A stretch of 64,000 nucleotides of DNA from Agrobacterium vitis (GCF_013426735.1 NZ_AP023273.1:1079501-1143500), one strand, 5' to 3'; shown: positions 38,112 through 46,965, numbered from the stretch's first letter. Numbers and translations are program-made. The notes: generated by a model not told the origin, from the letters alone.

Positions 38112-38876
38112 TCAACCTGACAAAGTATAGATGACCTTGTGAACAATCCGGTAGTCCTTGCTCTCTTCCCCCAGCGGCACGACGGGCCAATCCCAGCCAT
38201 GCTCTGCTTCAGGCGGAGCAATACCCGCCAGAAGATCGGTTTCCTCGCGCAGCACATCATTGCGGTCGATGACGGAGAAGGAAATATCCGTGAGAAGACA
38301 GGTGCGGGCGGGCAATAGTGCCAGCCCGTCGAGATGGGCGCGGATCAGCCGGGCGACGCTATCCCAGGGCATCGCCCCCGCCTGCTCCCCGGCCAGGCGC
38401 TTTTTGGCACCCATACCGATCTGGGAAAGAAGATTGGCCGAGACCACCAGATCAAGCCAGGGAACGCGACGCAGGAAATCCAGCGGTTCCGGCACCTCTC
38501 CCTGTTTCAGTGCATCGTAGCCGGAGAGATCGCGCTCTATAAAGCGGACGTTTTTCAGCCCCTTCATCGCCACCCAGGCCCTAACACTGGCAACATGCAC
38601 CAGATCCACCAACACGACGGTATCGAAGGCCCGTGACAATTCCAAAACAGGCACATCGCGCAGCAGGCCGGAGCCAAGCACGACAACCGTTCGGCGCGGC
38701 ATGATCGGCTGTGCCGCATGTAGGATCGACCGCTTGCAGTTGCGCTCATGCTCGGCCCAATCGCTGGCGCAGCGACGAGCGCGCGACCAGAGATTGATGG
38801 AATAGCGGATATAAGGCCGATGCGCTTTCGACGTCACCCACCATGTTGCCGCGTAATTCAGCGCTTCGAGGATCAT
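38112..38876 (-). CDS. Conserved hypothetical, SAM-methyltransferase-like fold
   Basis: 254 aa. VVVLGSGLLRDVPVLELSRA followed by VVLVDLVHV resembles motif I and the acidic post-I end of a Rossmann-like methyltransferase, and LDLVVSANLLSQIG resembles motif IV. No catalytic signature assigns a substrate. It is placed just upstream of a glycosyltransferase gene, so a role in modifying a glycan or related compound is possible but unproven. Confidence 0.6.
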   Translation of the reverse strand: MILEALNYAATWWVTSKAHRPYIRYSINLWSRARRCASDWAEHERNCKRSILHAAQPIMPRRTVVVLGSGLLRDVPVLELSRAFDTVVLVDLVHVASVRAWVAMKGLKNVRFIERDLSGYDALKQGEVPEPLDFLRRVPWLDLVVSANLLSQIGMGAKKRLAGEQAGAMPWDSVARLIRAHLDGLALLPARTCLLTDISFSVIDRNDVLREETDLLAGIAPPEAEHGWDWPVVPLGEESKDYRIVHKVIYTLSG

Positions 38877-38988
38877 TCCCGGCCTATAGCATCGGCGTCG
38901 GGCCGAAACCAGCCTTCGGCCTTGCCGCTCAAGGCGTCATCCACTAAGACAGCCGCAACACACACTCCCCTAGCATTCGGTGCCGATC

Positions 38989-40584
38989 ATGAGCGAAAAG
39001 ACCAAAAAGCCCCAGAAACTGAGAGCCCGCCTGCCGCGTGGTTTCGTGGATCGGCAAGCCCATGATATCCGCGCTGTCAACGAGATGACCGCGAAAATCC
39101 GCGAAGTCTATGAGCGCTACGGCTTCGATCCCATTGAGACGCCGCTGTTTGAATATACCGATGCGCTTGGCAAGTTCCTGCCCGACAGCGACCGCCCCAA
39201 CGAAGGCGTGTTCTCGCTTCAGGACGATGACGAGCAATGGATGAGCCTGCGCTACGACCTGACCGCACCGCTCGCCCGCCATGTCGCGGAAAATTTCAAC
39301 GAGATCCAGCTGCCCTACCGCACCTACCGCGCCGGCTATGTGTTCCGCAACGAAAAGCCGGGTCCGGGCCGCTTCCGCCAGTTCATGCAGTTCGATGCCG
39401 ACAGCGTTGGCGCGCCGGGCGTGCAGGCTGATGCCGAAATGTGCATGATGATGGCCGATACTCTGGAAGCACTGGGCATCAAGCGTGGTGATTACGTGAT
39501 CCGGGTGAACAACCGCAAGGTGTTGGATGGGGTGCTTGAAACAATTGGTCTTGGGGGTAACGATAAAGCCACTCAACGTTTGAACGCACTACGCGCCATC
39601 GACAAATTAGATAAATTCGGTCCGGAGGGCGTGAAGCTTTTGCTCGGCCAAGGGCGCAAGGACGAATCTGGCGACTTCACAAAAGGCGTAGGGCTTAGCG
39701 AGCCTCAAGTAACCAAATTGCTCGAGTTTATCGCTATCTTGCAGACCGCTGAAGCTATGCTTGGGTCTCATCCTCTAATGCAGAATCCGGTTCCCGGCAT
39801 TGTGCTGGACGGACCTAAAGCAGTGCGCGGCGCGATATTTGACACTCTTCACAATAACTTCAAGGACTCCCCCATTGGAGTTGAAGGTATCTTTGAACTT
39901 AAGCAAATTTGGCAATTAGTTGAGTCAGCAGGCTACGGCCCTGACCGCATCAAAATAGACCCCTCCGTCGTCCGCGGCCTAGAATACTACACCGGCCCCG
40001 TCTATGAAGCCGAACTGACCTTCGACGTCACCAACGAAAAAGGCGAAAAGGTCGTGTTTGGCTCGGTCGGCGGCGGTGGGCGGTATGATGGCCTCGTATC
40101 GCGCTTCATGGGCCAGCCCGTTCCGGCCACCGGCTTTTCCATTGGCGTCTCCCGCCTGATGACGGCCTTGAAGAACCTGGGCAAGCTGGGTGCTGACGAA
40201 GTAATCGCGCCGGTTCTGATCACGGTCATGGATGGCGATGTCGAGAGCATGGGGCGCTATCAGCGCTTTACCCAGGCGCTTCGCAATGAAGGCATTCGCG
40301 CTGAAATGTATCAGGGCAACTGGAAGAAATTCGGCAATCAGCTGAAATATGCCGATCGTCGCGGCTCCCCCATCGCCATCATCCAGGGCGGCGATGAGCG
40401 CGAACAGGGCGTGGTGCAGATCAAAGACCTGATCGAAGGCAAGCGTCTGTCGGGCGAGATCACCGACAACACCGAATGGCGCGAAGCCCGCGTGGCGCAA
40501 ATTGTCGTGCCGGAAGCAGAGCTTGTTGCCAAGGTGAAAGAAATTCTGGCCGCCCAGGCGGAAGATCGGGCGCGGGCGAAGTAG
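38989..40584 (+). CDS. hisS: Histidyl-tRNA synthetase
   Basis: 531 aa from ATG 38989 (an in-frame GTG at 38980 is less likely). Class II motif 2 is [17 protein letters not shown], the histidine loop is [12 protein letters not shown], and motif 3 is GFSIGVSRL. The protein is longer than E. coli HisS (424 aa) because of the insertion between motifs 2 and 3 and an extended start. The insertion (codons ~185-326, bases 39541-39966) uses many TTA, CTA, ATA and NNT codons rare in the flanks, suggesting a recombined segment; the frame is intact. Confidence 0.96.
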   Translation: MSEKTKKPQKLRARLPRGFVDRQAHDIRAVNEMTAKIREVYERYGFDPIETPLFEYTDALGKFLPDSDRPNEGVFSLQDDDEQWMSLRYDLTAPLARHVAENFNEIQLPYRTYRAGYVFRNEKPGPGRFRQFMQFDADSVGAPGVQADAEMCMMMADTLEALGIKRGDYVIRVNNRKVLDGVLETIGLGGNDKATQRLNALRAIDKLDKFGPEGVKLLLGQGRKDESGDFTKGVGLSEPQVTKLLEFIAILQTAEAMLGSHPLMQNPVPGIVLDGPKAVRGAIFDTLHNNFKDSPIGVEGIFELKQIWQLVESAGYGPDRIKIDPSVVRGLEYYTGPVYEAELTFDVTNEKGEKVVFGSVGGGGRYDGLVSRFMGQPVPATGFSIGVSRLMTALKNLGKLGADEVIAPVLITVMDGDVESMGRYQRFTQALRNEGIRAEMYQGNWKKFGNQLKYADRRGSPIAIIQGGDEREQGVVQIKDLIEGKRLSGEITDNTEWREARVAQIVVPEAELVAKVKEILAAQAEDRARAK

Positions 40585-40955
40585 GGTTTTCGAAGTCGGC
40601 AAAAGAGAATATTACGCCCTCTAACGCCCCCTTCCCCCTCCACTCTTTATACGCTAGAACCAATTCAGGATCGGTTGTAACGCACCGATCCCGGAGCGTA
40701 GAAACTCCTCGAGAAGCGGCCGGTGTCGGTCGTTATAAAGACACCCCTCAGCCATAGGTTTGTGGCTGAGGCGGTGGGCTATGTCTATATGGTCCACTCT
40801 CCATCCTTCTATGGTCGGGGAGGCCTTGGCGTATGTCCAGAGCTTCGGCTTAAAGGCCAGGGCGGTCGTTCTTCTTGCGGCTTTTCTACCTCCCCGATCG
40901 CCAGAGACCGTTCTCTGGCGATCGCTTGGTTTTCAAGCGTGGGAGGCAATGGACA
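40585..40955. other. 371-bp gap downstream of hisS
   Basis: No protein gene is credible. It contains the multi-hairpin RNA candidate at 40740-40935. Upstream of that, 40690-40740 could hold its promoter; a TATAAA lies at 40734-40739 without a clear -35. Confidence 0.45.
40740..40935 (+). ncRNA. Candidate structured RNA (leader or small RNA) with terminator-like stem
   Basis: Stem 1: CCTCAGCCA (40746-40754) with TGGCTGAGG (40763-40771). Stem 2: TCGGGGAGG (40815-40823) closes with CCTCCCCGA (40889-40897). Stem 3, inside it: CCTTGGC (40824-40830) with GCCAGGG (40856-40862), topped by an AGC-TTCG-GCT tetraloop. Stem 4: CGATCGCCAGAGA (40895-40907) with its exact complement (40912-40924) and a 4-base loop, followed by cttggtttt. 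CCTCCC could alternatively pair with the GGGAGG ribosome binding site at 40941-40946. It matches no RNA family I know. Confidence 0.45.
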
Positions 40956-41396
40956 ATGGCCGATTACAACCTCTGGGCCGATCTTTTCGATACGTGGCAA
41001 TCCTCATCCGACTGGATCAAGGCGCTGGTCATCGTGACACCGCCGGTTTTTGCGATCAGCGTGTTGGCCCTGCTGCTGCGCCACAGGCGGGAGAGACCGG
41101 GAACACCACCCGAAGTGGCAATTTACCAACCGCCCCAGCGCCCGGAAGACTCGGCGGAGATTGTCGACGTCACCATTCTCGACGCGGCAACAAACCTTCA
41201 AACCCGGATCGAGGAAGCCCGCAACGCCCTGCTGCCACAGAACCGCACCCTGCCCGACAGCGAAGAATTGGGGCGCCGGACCATCCGTCAGCAGATCGAA
41301 CAGATCATTCTCGAAGAATACCACCGCCAGTCCGATCCGGCTGACGCCCTTGAGCGCGTGCGGCAATTCTTGAGACAACACCAGACCCTCGGATAG
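40956..41396 (+). CDS. Hypothetical membrane-anchored protein
   Basis: 146 aa from ATG 40956, chosen because GGGAGG (40941-40946) precedes it. One transmembrane helix near residues 22-42 (ALVIVTPPVFAISVLALLL) is followed by RHRRER, so the helix is probably N-out/C-in. The C-terminal ~90 residues are charged and helical (TLPDSEELGRRTIRQQIEQI). No family is recognised. The structured RNA candidate lies directly upstream and may control it. Confidence 0.65.
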   Translation: MADYNLWADLFDTWQSSSDWIKALVIVTPPVFAISVLALLLRHRRERPGTPPEVAIYQPPQRPEDSAEIVDVTILDAATNLQTRIEEARNALLPQNRTLPDSEELGRRTIRQQIEQIILEEYHRQSDPADALERVRQFLRQHQTLG

Positions 41397-41433
41397 GCCC
41401 AGACTGCTGACAAAGCCCTTGCATGTATCCTCA

Positions 41434-41544
41434 ACGTCATGCTCGGCCTTGTGCCGAGCATCTAAGCACGATAATTTAATCCATCAACGTCAAAGACTTA
41501 TTCGGAGACAGCAGACCCTCGGGACAAGCCCGAGGGTGACGAAA
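41434..41544. repeat. Composite REP-like element, copy C
   Basis: gtcatgctcggccttgtgcc starts the first palindrome, and CCTCGGGACAAGCCCGAGG followed by gtgacgaa forms the second, inverted to the first, with about 50 bp between. It is in the 295-bp gap 41397-41691, which has no other visible content. Confidence 0.72.
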
Positions 41545-41691
41545 TGCCGAGATCGGAGTTTGTCAATAAACTGGACCCTCTCAGGGGGCCGTCATTTGCC
41601 TGAGGATTGACGATAACCAAGGCGTTTGCGGGGTGACGCCCCGCTCTAGCTCCGGTAATCTGAAGCGGCAGCGAAGGCCACGGAGACCGTT

Positions 41692-42021
41692 TTGCAAGAC
41701 AGCGCCCCCATTCCAGTTTCGCAATGGAACGAGATGAAAAAGCTCGAAGCCTCGTGGTTCGACCGGCTGTCCACCGTCTGCCTCACCGTCGGCGTGGCCG
41801 CGCCCATCGCCGCCAGCAGCCTTTCGCCGAATGGTGATCATAAATTACCGCTGCTTGGCTTCGTCTTCTGGATTTTTCTGGCAACACGACGTCACTTGAT
41901 GAATTGGCTTCGCCCCCCTCATCCCCCTGCCGGGGACTTCTCCCCGCTGGGGAGAAGAGGTCAACACGACAGCACTGAGTCTTATCGTGAGGCTGCGGGA
42001 AACCGCTTTTGCTGCGCGTAG
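41692..42021 (+). CDS. Hypothetical membrane protein whose C-terminus is encoded by a MITE-like repeat
   Basis: Frame of 109 codons from TTG 41692 (CGGAG upstream); ATG 41734 is an alternative start. Residues 1-72 look genuine: WFDRLSTVCLTVGVAAPIAA and LPLLGFVFWIFLATRRHLMN are two hydrophobic segments. From about residue 73 the frame runs into the inverted-repeat element at 41906, and the last ~37 residues (Pro/Arg-rich) are repeat-derived. So the natural end has probably been replaced. Whether it is expressed is unknown. Confidence 0.4.
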   Translation: MQDSAPIPVSQWNEMKKLEASWFDRLSTVCLTVGVAAPIAASSLSPNGDHKLPLLGFVFWIFLATRRHLMNWLRPPHPPAGDFSPLGRRGQHDSTESYREAAGNRFCCA

Positions 42022-42099
42022 AAGGCACAAGGATGCCGCAGGTCTCTTCTCCCAATCGGGGAGAAGGTGGCGGCAGAGGCAAGAGGGGGCGGCGAAGCC
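41906..42099. mobile_element. MITE-like element, ~194 bp
   Basis: Left end ggcttcgcccccctcat... with tctccccgctggggaga. Right end tctcccaatcggggaga... closing gggggcggcgaagcc. The two ends are imperfect inverted copies over about 55-60 bp. The middle (~80 bp) has no coding capacity. No target-site duplication could be fixed by eye. It is probably a non-autonomous element mobilised by a transposase elsewhere. Confidence 0.65.
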
Positions 42100-42410
42100 G
42101 AAAAACGTTTGCGGCGTGTACTGTGCTTTCCGAACCTCACAGACGCTCGATTCTTTTGTTATCGTTTGTCTTTTCGGGACAGCCGGGGTCCACTTTTCCC
42201 TGCCAAACTGGTAGGTTCTCTATTCTGGAGATGAAACAGTGACAAGTTTTGAGCAGATATACACTGTCATGCCGCTTGGCCTGCTGGTTCTGGCCGGGGG
42301 CCTGCTGGCCTATAAAAAATGGCAGCATAGCCAGACCCATCATTGACATAACAGTCAAAGGGTGGTGTTCGGATTATCCCGAATGCATGCGTAACTGACC
42401 GGGATAGTCA
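42022..42410. other. 389-bp gap upstream of hisZ
   Basis: It starts inside the MITE-like element (to 42099) and includes the tiny ORF 42239-42346. The remainder presumably carries the hisZ-hisG promoter; no clear motif is seen. Confidence 0.4.
42239..42346 (+). CDS. Tiny single-pass membrane protein (candidate)
   Basis: 35 codons from GTG 42239 to TGA 42344-42346, with GGAG at 42227-42230 (8-base spacing). The product reads MTSFEQIYTVMPLGLLVLAG and then GLLAYKKWQHSQTHH: one hydrophobic helix followed by a positive, His-containing tail. The ribosome site and helix support a real gene, but the size makes chance possible. Confidence 0.45.
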   Translation: MTSFEQIYTVMPLGLLVLAGGLLAYKKWQHSQTHH

Positions 42411-43529
42411 ATGCCTCTGATCAATATGCCGGATTTCGCCGGTGCTCTTCTTGACGACTTTGCCGCGCGTGGCGCAGCAAGGGTCGATACCCCGGTTATC
42501 CAGCCCGCCGAGCCGTTTCTGGATATGGCGGGCGAGGATCTGCGCCGCCGAATTTTCCTTACCGAAAGCGAGACCGGCGAAAGCCTGTGCCTGCGGCCGG
42601 AATTTACCATTCCCGTCTGTCTCAGCCATATCGAAAACGCCACCGGCACGCCGAAACGCTACGCCTATCTGGGTGAAGTGTTTCGCCAGCGTCGCGAAGG
42701 CGGCAATGAATTCTATCAGGCTGGCATTGAAGATCTTGGCGAGCCCGCCACCGCCCGCGCCGATGCCCGCGCCATTAATGATGCCATCGGCATTCTGCAC
42801 AAGCTGCTGCCCGGACGTCCGCTGACCATCATGCTCGGCGATCAGGCGGTGTTTGAGGCCGTGGTCAAGACGCTGGGTCTACCCTCCGGCTGGCAAAGAC
42901 GGCTGATCCAGGCGTTTGGCGACAGCACCCATCTCGATCAATTGTTGAAAACCCTCGCCAGCCCACAAACGGCGCATGGTCTCGATCCGGCTGTGGAAGC
43001 GCTGCTATCGTCCGGCGACGAAGCCGGGCTGATCGCCCATCTCGACCGGACCATGGAAGACACCGGCTATTCCACCAATGCCAGCCGCAGCCCCCGCGAA
43101 ATTGCCGCGAGGCTGAAGGAAAAGCTGGCGCTGGCCGAAACCCGGCTGGATGGCGCCGCCCTTTTGCTGCTGCGCGAGTTTCTATCGCTGGAATTACCAC
43201 TGAGCGAAGCCGCCTCAGCCTTGGCGGGCTTTGCTGATGCGGCGGGTCTGTCGCTGGGTGCGGCTCTTGCAGGGTTTGAGGCACGGATCGCCGCACTGAC
43301 CGACCTTGGCGTCGATCTCTCCCGGATCACCTATCGCGCCGCCTTTGGTCGACCACTGGATTATTATACCGGGCTGGTGTTTGAAGTGGCGCTTTCCGGC
43401 GAAGCCGCCGTTTTGGCCGGTGGCGGACGGTTCGACCGGCTGCTGACCCTGCTCGGTGCAAAACACACCATTCCCGCCGTCGGCTTCTCCCTCTGGCTGG
43501 ACCGCATTGAACTGGCGAGGGCACGCTGA
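42411..43529 (+). CDS. hisZ: ATP phosphoribosyltransferase regulatory subunit
   Basis: 372-aa HisRS-like protein without tRNA charging activity; it forms the hetero-octamer with short HisG for the first step of histidine synthesis. Class II-like strands [40 protein letters not shown] and [14 protein letters not shown] are visible, but the anticodon domain is missing. Its stop TGA overlaps the hisG ATG (TGATG), so the two are coupled. Confidence 0.93.
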   Translation: MPLINMPDFAGALLDDFAARGAARVDTPVIQPAEPFLDMAGEDLRRRIFLTESETGESLCLRPEFTIPVCLSHIENATGTPKRYAYLGEVFRQRREGGNEFYQAGIEDLGEPATARADARAINDAIGILHKLLPGRPLTIMLGDQAVFEAVVKTLGLPSGWQRRLIQAFGDSTHLDQLLKTLASPQTAHGLDPAVEALLSSGDEAGLIAHLDRTMEDTGYSTNASRSPREIAARLKEKLALAETRLDGAALLLLREFLSLELPLSEAASALAGFADAAGLSLGAALAGFEARIAALTDLGVDLSRITYRAAFGRPLDYYTGLVFEVALSGEAAVLAGGGRFDRLLTLLGAKHTIPAVGFSLWLDRIELARAR

Positions 43530-44221
43530 TGACCATTACCATCGGATTGCCCTCCAAGGGCCGGATGAAGGAAGACGCCTCGGCGATTTTTGCCCGTGCA
43601 GGGCTGACCATTACCGCTGTCGGCAATGACCGCTCCTATCGCGGCCGGGTCGAAGGCGAGGATATCGAGATTGCCTATCTTTCCGCCTCGGAAATTTCCC
43701 GCGAAATCGGCAATGGAACCGTCGATTTCGGCGTCACCGGTGAAGATTTGATCCGCGAAGAGCTGGCGGATGCCGATAAGCGGGTGGAAATCGCCGCACG
43801 GCTTGGTTTTGGCCATGCCGATGTGGTGGTGGCCGTACCTGACATCTGGCTGGACGTGGACAGCATGGCTGATCTGGGGGATGTGGCGCAGGAATTTCGC
43901 GCCCGCCACGGCCGAAGGCTGGCGATAGCCACCAAATACTGGCGCCTGACCCAGCAGTTCTTCTCCCGCCAGCATGGTATCCAGCTTTACCGGATCGTCG
44001 AAAGCCTCGGCGCCACCGAAGGCGCACCCGCCGCTGGCCAGGCCGACATAATCGTTGATATCACCTCCACCGGCTCAACCCTGCGGGCAAACCACCTGAA
44101 AGTGTTGAGTGATGGCATCATCCTGCGCTCACAAGCGTGCCTGGTTCGCGCCCGCAAGCCAGAGCATGAAGGCAATGCTCAGATTGGCAAAATCATCGAC
44201 GCTGTCAGAAGCGCACTCTGA
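43529..44221 (+). CDS. hisG: ATP phosphoribosyltransferase, short form
   Basis: 230-aa catalytic subunit that joins ATP and PRPP to start histidine synthesis. [31 protein letters not shown] and the PRPP-binding [18 protein letters not shown] are diagnostic. The C-terminal regulatory domain of long HisG is missing, matching the need for HisZ. The gene is followed by a clear terminator. Confidence 0.96.
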   Translation: MTITIGLPSKGRMKEDASAIFARAGLTITAVGNDRSYRGRVEGEDIEIAYLSASEISREIGNGTVDFGVTGEDLIREELADADKRVEIAARLGFGHADVVVAVPDIWLDVDSMADLGDVAQEFRARHGRRLAIATKYWRLTQQFFSRQHGIQLYRIVESLGATEGAPAAGQADIIVDITSTGSTLRANHLKVLSDGIILRSQACLVRARKPEHEGNAQIGKIIDAVRSAL

Positions 44222-44284
44222 ATTATCAGAGTAAACGTAATGTAGTTGACTGCTTCCAACATTTCCCAAATTCAATAATGACGT

Positions 44285-44321
44285 AAAAGCCCAGGGTCTG
44301 AATAGACGCTGGGCTTTTTTT
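44285..44321 (+). terminator. Rho-independent terminator of hisZ-hisG
   Basis: AAAAGCCCAG (44285-44294) pairs with CTGGGCTTTT (44309-44318), and the inner gtct/agac extends it. A run of seven or more T follows. Confidence 0.93.
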
Positions 44322-44732
44322 CGGAAAAATTTATATTTCACTAAATAGAATTGAATACATGTTTATTAAACCTGAATATATAAAACACACAGAATGTAAT
44401 TTTTGATAATTATTTAAATTTGAAATATCGTATCATCGTTTTTATGTAAAAGTACTTTATGGCGCAAATCGATGGCTAAATTGATTTAAAATATCTATTT
44501 TACGACATTTTCAGTATGTATTTATGGAAAAAATATCAAATAATGATATTTACTTCATAATAAATAATTGACTCCCGCAAAAATAAAAACCTAAATGATG
44601 TACACGGAAAAATGATGATAAATGAATTTATATTTTACAACAGAATATAAATGAGCGTTATTTCCATGTATTTAACATGCAATAACTTTTCTAATTTTTC
44701 CGTGATTGTTCATTTTATCATATCTGGGGGTA

Positions 44733-44864
44733 ATGATGAAATACCATATGAAAGCACTTCTTATTGTATCGTTGTTCTTGGGCACTGGTGAAACACTCAC
44801 CATAGCAAACGCAGGGGTCTGCAATCCGTTCACTAAGGTTTGCTCCGGCCCTCACGGTGGCTAA
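44733..44864 (+). CDS. Small secreted two-cysteine peptide (undescribed)
   Basis: 43 codons from ATG 44733 (or 44736), with GGGGG directly upstream as a ribosome site. The start MMKYHMKALLIVSLFLGTGE, then TLTIANA, is a Sec signal peptide with an A-N-A cleavage site. The predicted mature peptide is only 16 aa, GVCNPFTKVCSGPHGG, with two Cys six residues apart in a C-x6-C spacing that could form a loop. A 13-bp-arm hairpin follows 12 bases after the stop. It is surrounded by AT-rich, otherwise empty DNA. No similar family is recalled; signalling, bacteriocin-like or metal-binding roles are all open. Confidence 0.6.
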   Translation: MMKYHMKALLIVSLFLGTGETLTIANAGVCNPFTKVCSGPHGG

Positions 44865-44876
44865 GGCTGTTTAGAG

Positions 44877-44913
44877 TTTGTCAGGGAAAACAGGGGTTCC
44901 TTTCCCTGACAAA
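44877..44913 (+). terminator. Hairpin after the small peptide gene
   Basis: TTTGTCAGGGAAA (44877-44889) and TTTCCCTGACAAA (44901-44913), perfect 13-bp arms with an 11-base loop. Stable and A/T-flanked; a likely terminator or 3' stabiliser. Confidence 0.65.
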
Positions 44914-44959
44914 TTACCAGCCGATGACCGTGATCCATAACAGCATGCCGTTCAAAGCA

Positions 44960-44992
44960 AAAAGCCCGTCGGATCGCTCCGGCGGGCCTTTG
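44960..44992. terminator. Bidirectional terminator between the peptide gene and doxX
   Basis: AAAAGCCCGTCGGA pairs with TCCGGCGGGCCTTT (one bulge and one G-T pair) around tcgc. T-runs lie on both sides (TTTGTATTT on plus, TTTGC on minus). Confidence 0.75.
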
Positions 44993-45066
44993 TATTTATC
45001 CCGGCTTGAAAAGAGCCGGTCGATACAGGAAATTTTTATCGGCTATATTGAATAGCCCCCTGCATA

Positions 45067-45513
45067 TCAGGCAAGCGCCAGCTTACCACCGCGACGGGCG
45101 TCCAGCGAGTAGGCGCCAGCTCCGACCGTTGCCAGCAGGATATAAGCGCCAGCAAGGGTGAAGTTCTTCATCATCATGATGCCGTTCAGTGTGTTGATCC
45201 AGCCGAGTGCTGCATCCGGCCAGCCGGGAACAGCAACCGTGCCGCTATGGAAGACAGCGCCGGTGAAGATGCAAAACAGCGCCAAGGCCCAGCCAACGAT
45301 CTTCGTCTGAAAGCCGACGAGGACGGAAAGACCCGTGATCAACTCAAACGCACCGGCCAGATAAGCCAGAGCCGTCGCAGCAGGCAGTCCAGCGCCAGTG
45401 ATCATGCCGGCCGTGGAAGCCGGATCGGTCAGTTTGCCAAAGCCAGACAGAATGAAAATGAAGGAGAGAAGAATTCTGGCGAGCAGAAGGATCGCGTTAT
45501 TGGTATTTGACAT
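45067..45513 (-). CDS. DoxX family membrane protein
   Basis: 148 aa from ATG 45513 (GGAGCC upstream). Four transmembrane segments; NAILLLARILLSFIFILSG at the N-terminus, then GLPAATALAYLAGAFELITG, are typical of DoxX/YphA. Such proteins are linked to thiol or redox stress in some bacteria, but the molecular role is unclear. A GST gene is transcribed divergently 166 bp away, which fits a stress-response setting. Confidence 0.85.
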   Translation of the reverse strand: MSNTNNAILLLARILLSFIFILSGFGKLTDPASTAGMITGAGLPAATALAYLAGAFELITGLSVLVGFQTKIVGWALALFCIFTGAVFHSGTVAVPGWPDAALGWINTLNGIMMMKNFTLAGAYILLATVGAGAYSLDARRGGKLALA

Positions 45514-45679
45514 GGAAGGCTCCAGTGTGATGACTGCGGGGCGCAAATTGGTTAGAAAACTGTGAAGCCGTTTTCCCACATCTCTACTGTTTCAGATAGG
45601 TGGACAATAATTGACGTATCGTTCACAATTTGAGAACAAACACCATCTTCGACACCCTGGCATTCATTAGGATATTGTC

Positions 45680-46390
45680 ATGACTGACCTTTCTTCCTTC
45701 CCGATCACCCAGCGCTGGCCTGCCCAAAATCCAGAGATCATTCAGCTCTATTCGCTGCCGACACCAAATGGCGTCAAGGTATCGATTGCGCTGGAAGAGC
45801 TGGAATTGCCCTATGAGGCGCATCTGGTGACTTTCTCCGACAATGCGCAGAAATCCCCCGAATTCGTCTCGCTCAATCCGAATGGCCGCATCCCGGCTAT
45901 CCTCGACCCGCACGGGCTGGACGGAAAACCGATCGGCGTGTTTGAATCGGGTGCGATTCTGGTCTATCTGGCCGAAAAGACCGGACGGCTTTTGCCAAAG
46001 GACGGTCCGGGCCGCTACAGCGTCCTGCAATGGCTGTTCTTCCAGATGGGCGGTGTCGGGCCGATGTTTGGCCAGTTCGGCCATTTCCACAAATATGCCG
46101 CCGATAAGGTCGCCAACAATTCCTACCCGATGGAGCGTTATCGCGACGAAACCCGTCGCTTGTTGGCCGTGCTCGAGGCAGAACTTGCTCACCGTCCCTG
46201 GCTTGCCGGTGACGAGTACAGCATTGCCGATATTGCCACCTGGCCGTGGGTACGCTGCATTACCGCTGGTTATGAAGCCGCCGAGGTCATTGGTCTTTCC
46301 AATTATCCCGCCGTCATGGATTGGGCCGCTCGCGGCGAAGCCCGTCCCGCCAGCCAAAAGGGCCTGAATATTCCTCCGCGCCCAGTGTGA
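45680..46390 (+). CDS. Glutathione S-transferase family protein (YfcG/YghU-like)
   Basis: 236 aa. The N-terminal thioredoxin-like domain reads IQLYSLPTPNGVKVSIALEE and SLNPNGRIPAILDP, followed by ESGAILVYLAEKTGRLLP. The C-terminal helical domain has GDEYSIADIATWPWVR. The TPNG and nu-class pattern fits disulfide-bond oxidoreductases that use glutathione. It is divergent from doxX. Confidence 0.88.
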   Translation: MTDLSSFPITQRWPAQNPEIIQLYSLPTPNGVKVSIALEELELPYEAHLVTFSDNAQKSPEFVSLNPNGRIPAILDPHGLDGKPIGVFESGAILVYLAEKTGRLLPKDGPGRYSVLQWLFFQMGGVGPMFGQFGHFHKYAADKVANNSYPMERYRDETRRLLAVLEAELAHRPWLAGDEYSIADIATWPWVRCITAGYEAAEVIGLSNYPAVMDWAARGEARPASQKGLNIPPRPV

Positions 46391-46416
46391 GGCTCATCTT
46401 GATCGAACTGACCTGG

Positions 46417-46902
46417 TCAGAAACGCTTGCAATTCAACGCACCATCCCGCTCCACTGCGGCAGCGGGATGGGTGTTGCCTTGCGGGCGTACCGTCACGGC
46501 ATAGTTGCCAGCAAAACGGTTGATATCCTCTCCCTGCATGCTGGCATTCAATAGGATATCGACAATCATGATGTCTCCATCCTCACCCGAGGTGGATGAG
46601 GTTCGTAGTTGAAAGCTGCGATCATCATGCCTCGATTGCACACTGTCGGCCATAGCGAGCCGAACGGCACCCGTCACTGTCCTGCCCTCGCCCGGCACGC
46701 TTTGCCCCGGCTTGAACACCATGACGCCGCGCAGATTTCCAAGCGGCCAGCCCGGTTCTTCCTTGAAAGCGGCCTCTATCGACAATTTCAGTTGGACATC
46801 ATCAACTGCACAATAATAACGATCCATGGCCTCAGCCCCTGGTGTCAGGCACGCGAAAATCACCAAGGCTTCATTCAGGATCAATACAAATCGGTTTATC
46901 AT
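46417..46902 (-). CDS. Hypothetical exported protein
   Basis: 161 aa with a probable signal peptide (residues 1-25, FVLILNEALVIFACLTPGAE, cleavage near AEA). The mature part is a beta-rich small domain with two Cys (YYCAVDD and LNCKRF) at the ends that could pair. No family is recognised. It is convergent with the GST gene and ends close to it. Confidence 0.6.
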   Translation of the reverse strand: MINRFVLILNEALVIFACLTPGAEAMDRYYCAVDDVQLKLSIEAAFKEEPGWPLGNLRGVMVFKPGQSVPGEGRTVTGAVRLAMADSVQSRHDDRSFQLRTSSTSGEDGDIMIVDILLNASMQGEDINRFAGNYAVTVRPQGNTHPAAAVERDGALNCKRF

Positions 46903-46965
46903 CGCCCGCCCTCCAGACAGGACCCAGCAACAGGGTTGCTAAAAACCGATTATTGCATGCCGCGA

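Larger units (their letters stand above)
44222..45066. other. 845-bp AT-rich gap after hisG
   Basis: After the hisG terminator, 44320-44720 is strikingly AT-rich with no open reading frame of note. It then contains the 43-codon secreted peptide gene (44733-44864) and two hairpins. Composition unlike the rest of the window suggests acquired DNA or a regulatory AT tract. Confidence 0.7.

Noticed and set aside
40734..40935. 6S RNA, SRP RNA or tmRNA identity for the structured RNA
   Set aside because: The closing rod and bubble of 6S RNA, the conserved SRP loop and the tmRNA tag codons are not seen, so no known family name is given.
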